A DNA stretch of 64,000 bases. It comes from Paractinoplanes ferrugineus. GTDB lineage: Bacteria > Actinomycetota > Actinomycetes > Mycobacteriales > Micromonosporaceae. Below the pieces are notes generated by a model. That model had not been told where the DNA came from, ran no database searches, and worked only from the letters and a program-made list of their open reading frames with translations. Positions 62,137 through 64,000 of the stretch are shown here, one piece after another. Position numbers and translations under genes: made by a program. Position 1 is the stretch's first letter, and every line of letters begins with the position of its first letter. The DNA is taken from contig NZ_BOMM01000011.1 in the NCBI RefSeq assembly GCF_016862195.1, positions 1-64,000 on the forward strand, in the 5' to 3' direction.

Positions 62137-63393
62137 TCAGGAGATCCGCCAGACGCCGGTCTCGCCGCGCGAGGTCGGGCAGACCAGGTAACCGCGGCCG
62201 GCCTGGCAGCGGAACCAGGCCGCGTCGTCCATCGCGCCCGCGATCCGCAGGTCGCCGGTGACCGGGTCGGACACCGACACGAAGGTCCGGCGGCCGGCGC
62301 CCCGCAGGATCAGGTCACCGAGCCGGCGGCTGCGCCCGAGCGGGTGCAGCACCCGGCCGGTGGCCGCGTCGAGCAGCGCGGTCTGGGCGTTCTCCTGGTT
62401 GTCGTAGGCGAACAGCCGCCGGCCGTCGAAGCGGTAGGCGGCGCCCCAGGCCGGCTGCTCCCAGCGCACCCGGCCGCCGTCCGGGTCGACCCCGGTCACC
62501 CACCGGGTGTCGGTCACGCACAGCACCGGACCGCAGTCGGAGACCCGGCCGGTCGGGCCGCCCGCCGAACGCCACAGCGGGACCAGCGGCCGGACCGAGT
62601 ACGCCGTCAGCGACACCTGCCCGCGCTGCCGCCGGGACAGGTAGAGCCGGTCGCCGACCACGCTGACCGCGGCCGAGTCGGCGATCAGTGAGCGGTCGAG
62701 CCGCGGATCGAAGGTCAGCCCCAGATCACCGCCGGCCAGCACGGCCCCGTCGGCGTACGACAGCACCACCACCGAGCCGGTGGCGCCGACCGCGACGATC
62801 ATCGAGGAGCGCCCCTCGGACATGTCGTCCGGGCCGAGGAAGCCGGCCGGGTCGACCTCGCGGCTCCAGATCTCGCGGCCGGATCGGGAATCCGACAGAG
62901 CCAGGCGGGCCACCTCGCCGAACCCGCTCTGGGTGAGCAGGCCGCCGCGGGACAGCGTGATGACCAGGGTGTCGTCGGCCGGTCGGGTCCACAGCTCACG
63001 GCCGGCGGTGGCGTCCAACGCGGTCAGCCGGAAGCCGGCGGCCCTGGTCAGCACCAGCACCACCCCGGCCGCGTCGTCCACCCAGAGGTTCTGCACGTCC
63101 TGACCGAAGTCCCGGGTCCAGCCCCGGGTTCCGGCGGGCAGCTCGTAGCGGCGTACCTCGGCCGGGGTGGCGAGGAAGAGCGACCCGGCACCCAGCTTGG
63201 CCGAGGTGACCGGCTCGTCCACCGCCAGGACGGGCGTCAGCCCGGACCGGGCCGGTGCCGCGCCACCCACCGTGACCAGAACCGCGACCAGGGCCAGGAG
63301 CAGCAGCACCGGGCGCGTACGGACCCGGGCCGACTCGGGATCCGGCGCCGGGGCCGGTCGATCCAGATCGATGAGGGGTGCGCCGGCCGCCAT
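62137..63393 (-). CDS. Membrane-anchored PQQ-like beta-propeller protein
   Basis: The 418-residue product has one TM helix near residue 35 (PVLLLLALVAVLVTVGG). The rest is extracellular blades of the form LTALDATAGRELWTRP, LALSDSRSGREIWSREV, VDPDGGRVRWEQP and LLDAATGRVLHPLG, as in PQQ-binding-like repeats. No PQQ ligands or catalytic residues are apparent, so it is probably a scaffold or binding protein. ATG at 63393 gives MAAGAPLIDLDRP; an earlier ATG at 63429 is possible. It ends 1 base after pilO, pointing the other way. Confidence 0.82.
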   Translation of the reverse strand: MAAGAPLIDLDRPAPAPDPESARVRTRPVLLLLALVAVLVTVGGAAPARSGLTPVLAVDEPVTSAKLGAGSLFLATPAEVRRYELPAGTRGWTRDFGQDVQNLWVDDAAGVVLVLTRAAGFRLTALDATAGRELWTRPADDTLVITLSRGGLLTQSGFGEVARLALSDSRSGREIWSREVDPAGFLGPDDMSEGRSSMIVAVGATGSVVVLSYADGAVLAGGDLGLTFDPRLDRSLIADSAAVSVVGDRLYLSRRQRGQVSLTAYSVRPLVPLWRSAGGPTGRVSDCGPVLCVTDTRWVTGVDPDGGRVRWEQPAWGAAYRFDGRRLFAYDNQENAQTALLDAATGRVLHPLGRSRRLGDLILRGAGRRTFVSVSDPVTGDLRIAGAMDDAAWFRCQAGRGYLVCPTSRGETGVWRIS

Positions 63394-63455
63394 GGGTTCA
63401 GCATGCCCGGCGAGTGCATGCGTCGGCATCTGGTCACCGTGAGTACTCTGCCCGT

Positions 63456-64000
63456 ATGTCTTATGCGGTCCCACCGACCCGCACCGCGGCCGTGGTCCGG
63501 CAGCTTCGCAACGAGATCGTCACCGGCGAGCTGCCACCGGGCACGTTGATCAAGGATGCCGAGCTCGCGTCCCGGCTCGGCGTCAGCATCACGCCGGTCC
63601 GCGAGGCGATCGCCCAGCTCTCCGTCGAGGGCCTGATCGACATCGCCCCCAACCGGACCAGGCACGTCACCCGGGTGACGCAGAAGAACGCGCTCGAGCT
63701 GATCGACGTGATGAGTGTGTTGGCCTGCGCCGGCTTCGAATGGGGCGTCGACAACCTCACCGACACCCACATCGACCTCATGCGGCAGCGGCAGAAGGAG
63801 TTCGTCGAGGCGTTGCACGCCGGCAACGTGCTCGCGGCCAGCGCGGCCGGCGCCGACTTCAGCACCATCGTGATTCTCGCCAGCGGCAACCGCGAGTTGC
63901 AGTCCATGGTGGATCTGGTGGTCGCGCGCACCATGCGGATCCTCGCGATGACCGCCGAGAGCGGCCTGTGGAACGTCTGGATCGACGGCCACGACGCGAT
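63456..64000 (+). CDS. GntR/FadR-family regulator, cut by the window end
   Basis: I read this directly: ATG at 63456 opens MSYAVPPTRTAAVVRQLRNE, then IVTGELPPGTLIKDAELASR and LGVSITPVREAIAQLSVEG, a GntR winged helix at residues 10-75. The helical FCD-type ligand domain begins near residue 85 (ALELIDVMSVLACAGFEWGV) and is open at base 64000 after about 181 codons. The -10-like hexamer TACTCT ends 7 bases before the ATG, so the mRNA may be leaderless. It is divergent from the beta-propeller gene. Confidence 0.88.
   Translation, partial: MSYAVPPTRTAAVVRQLRNEIVTGELPPGTLIKDAELASRLGVSITPVREAIAQLSVEGLIDIAPNRTRHVTRVTQKNALELIDVMSVLACAGFEWGVDNLTDTHIDLMRQRQKEFVEALHAGNVLAASAAGADFSTIVILASGNRELQSMVDLVVARTMRILAMTAESGLWNVWIDGHDA

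Overview
The window is GC-rich actinobacterial chromosome, most likely from a Micromonosporaceae member close to Actinoplanes. The pointers are mycothiol-dependent formaldehyde detoxification (MscR), the actinobacterial Mec-CysO-CysM cysteine route, an FxSxx-COOH peptide system, many c-di-GMP and GAF/SpoIIE signalling proteins, and a complete single-membrane type IV pilus cluster. Coding density is high. Many start codons are GTG, TTG and in one case apparently CTG, and genes often overlap by 4 bp. I see no rRNA, tRNA, insertion sequence or CRISPR array. Because of the high GC, long antisense frames lie under nearly every real gene and were discarded.

Region 1 (390-9111) keeps the gene order of the Mycobacterium tuberculosis Rv1330c-Rv1341 interval: pncB divergent from clpS-aosR-mec-cysO-cysM, then a cAMP-phosphodiesterase-like beta-lactamase-fold gene, rph and rdgB. 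A glycosyltransferase is inserted, and a small membrane protein sits where the M. tuberculosis rhomboid and murI genes are. CysO carries an unusual tail after its Gly-Gly, and a 22-codon ORF overlaps the mec stop.

Region 2 (9196-25608) is accessory metabolism and regulation: an MFS carrier; an SMR efflux pump with its TetR regulator and operators; ctaD; a flavin monooxygenase; a VOC protein; AraC and MarR regulators; a GH63-type hydrolase; mscR; a cupin; and a PAS-EAL protein. Two DNA enzymes here look inactivated: a LigD-type phosphoesterase-ligase lacking the ligase lysine, and an Mrr-type nuclease lacking its catalytic lysine.

Region 3 (25515-44065) is rich in nucleic-acid enzymes and may hold defence functions. 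It contains a 1741-residue helicase-nuclease-arginase fusion, an SF1 ATPase, a phage beta-family protein, a Prim-Pol protein, and a three-gene overlapping operon around a Cas4-like Fe-S nuclease.

Region 4 (44217-53093) has a DUF427 protein, a YbaB-type pair, the FxsA precursor with an HExxH peptide hydroxylase and an FxsT-like NB-ARC/TPR protein (but no radical-SAM FxsB), a GGDEF-EAL protein, a STAS protein and an MFS carrier.

Region 5 (53165-62135) is a GlxA-type regulator followed by pilB, pilT, pilC, pilA, pilD, pilM, pilN and pilO. FliA/sigma-28-like promoter motifs precede pilB, pilT and pilA and also the GGDEF-EAL gene, which suggests co-expression with motility, for example in zoospores. 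The window ends with a beta-propeller protein and a GntR regulator cut by the window edge.
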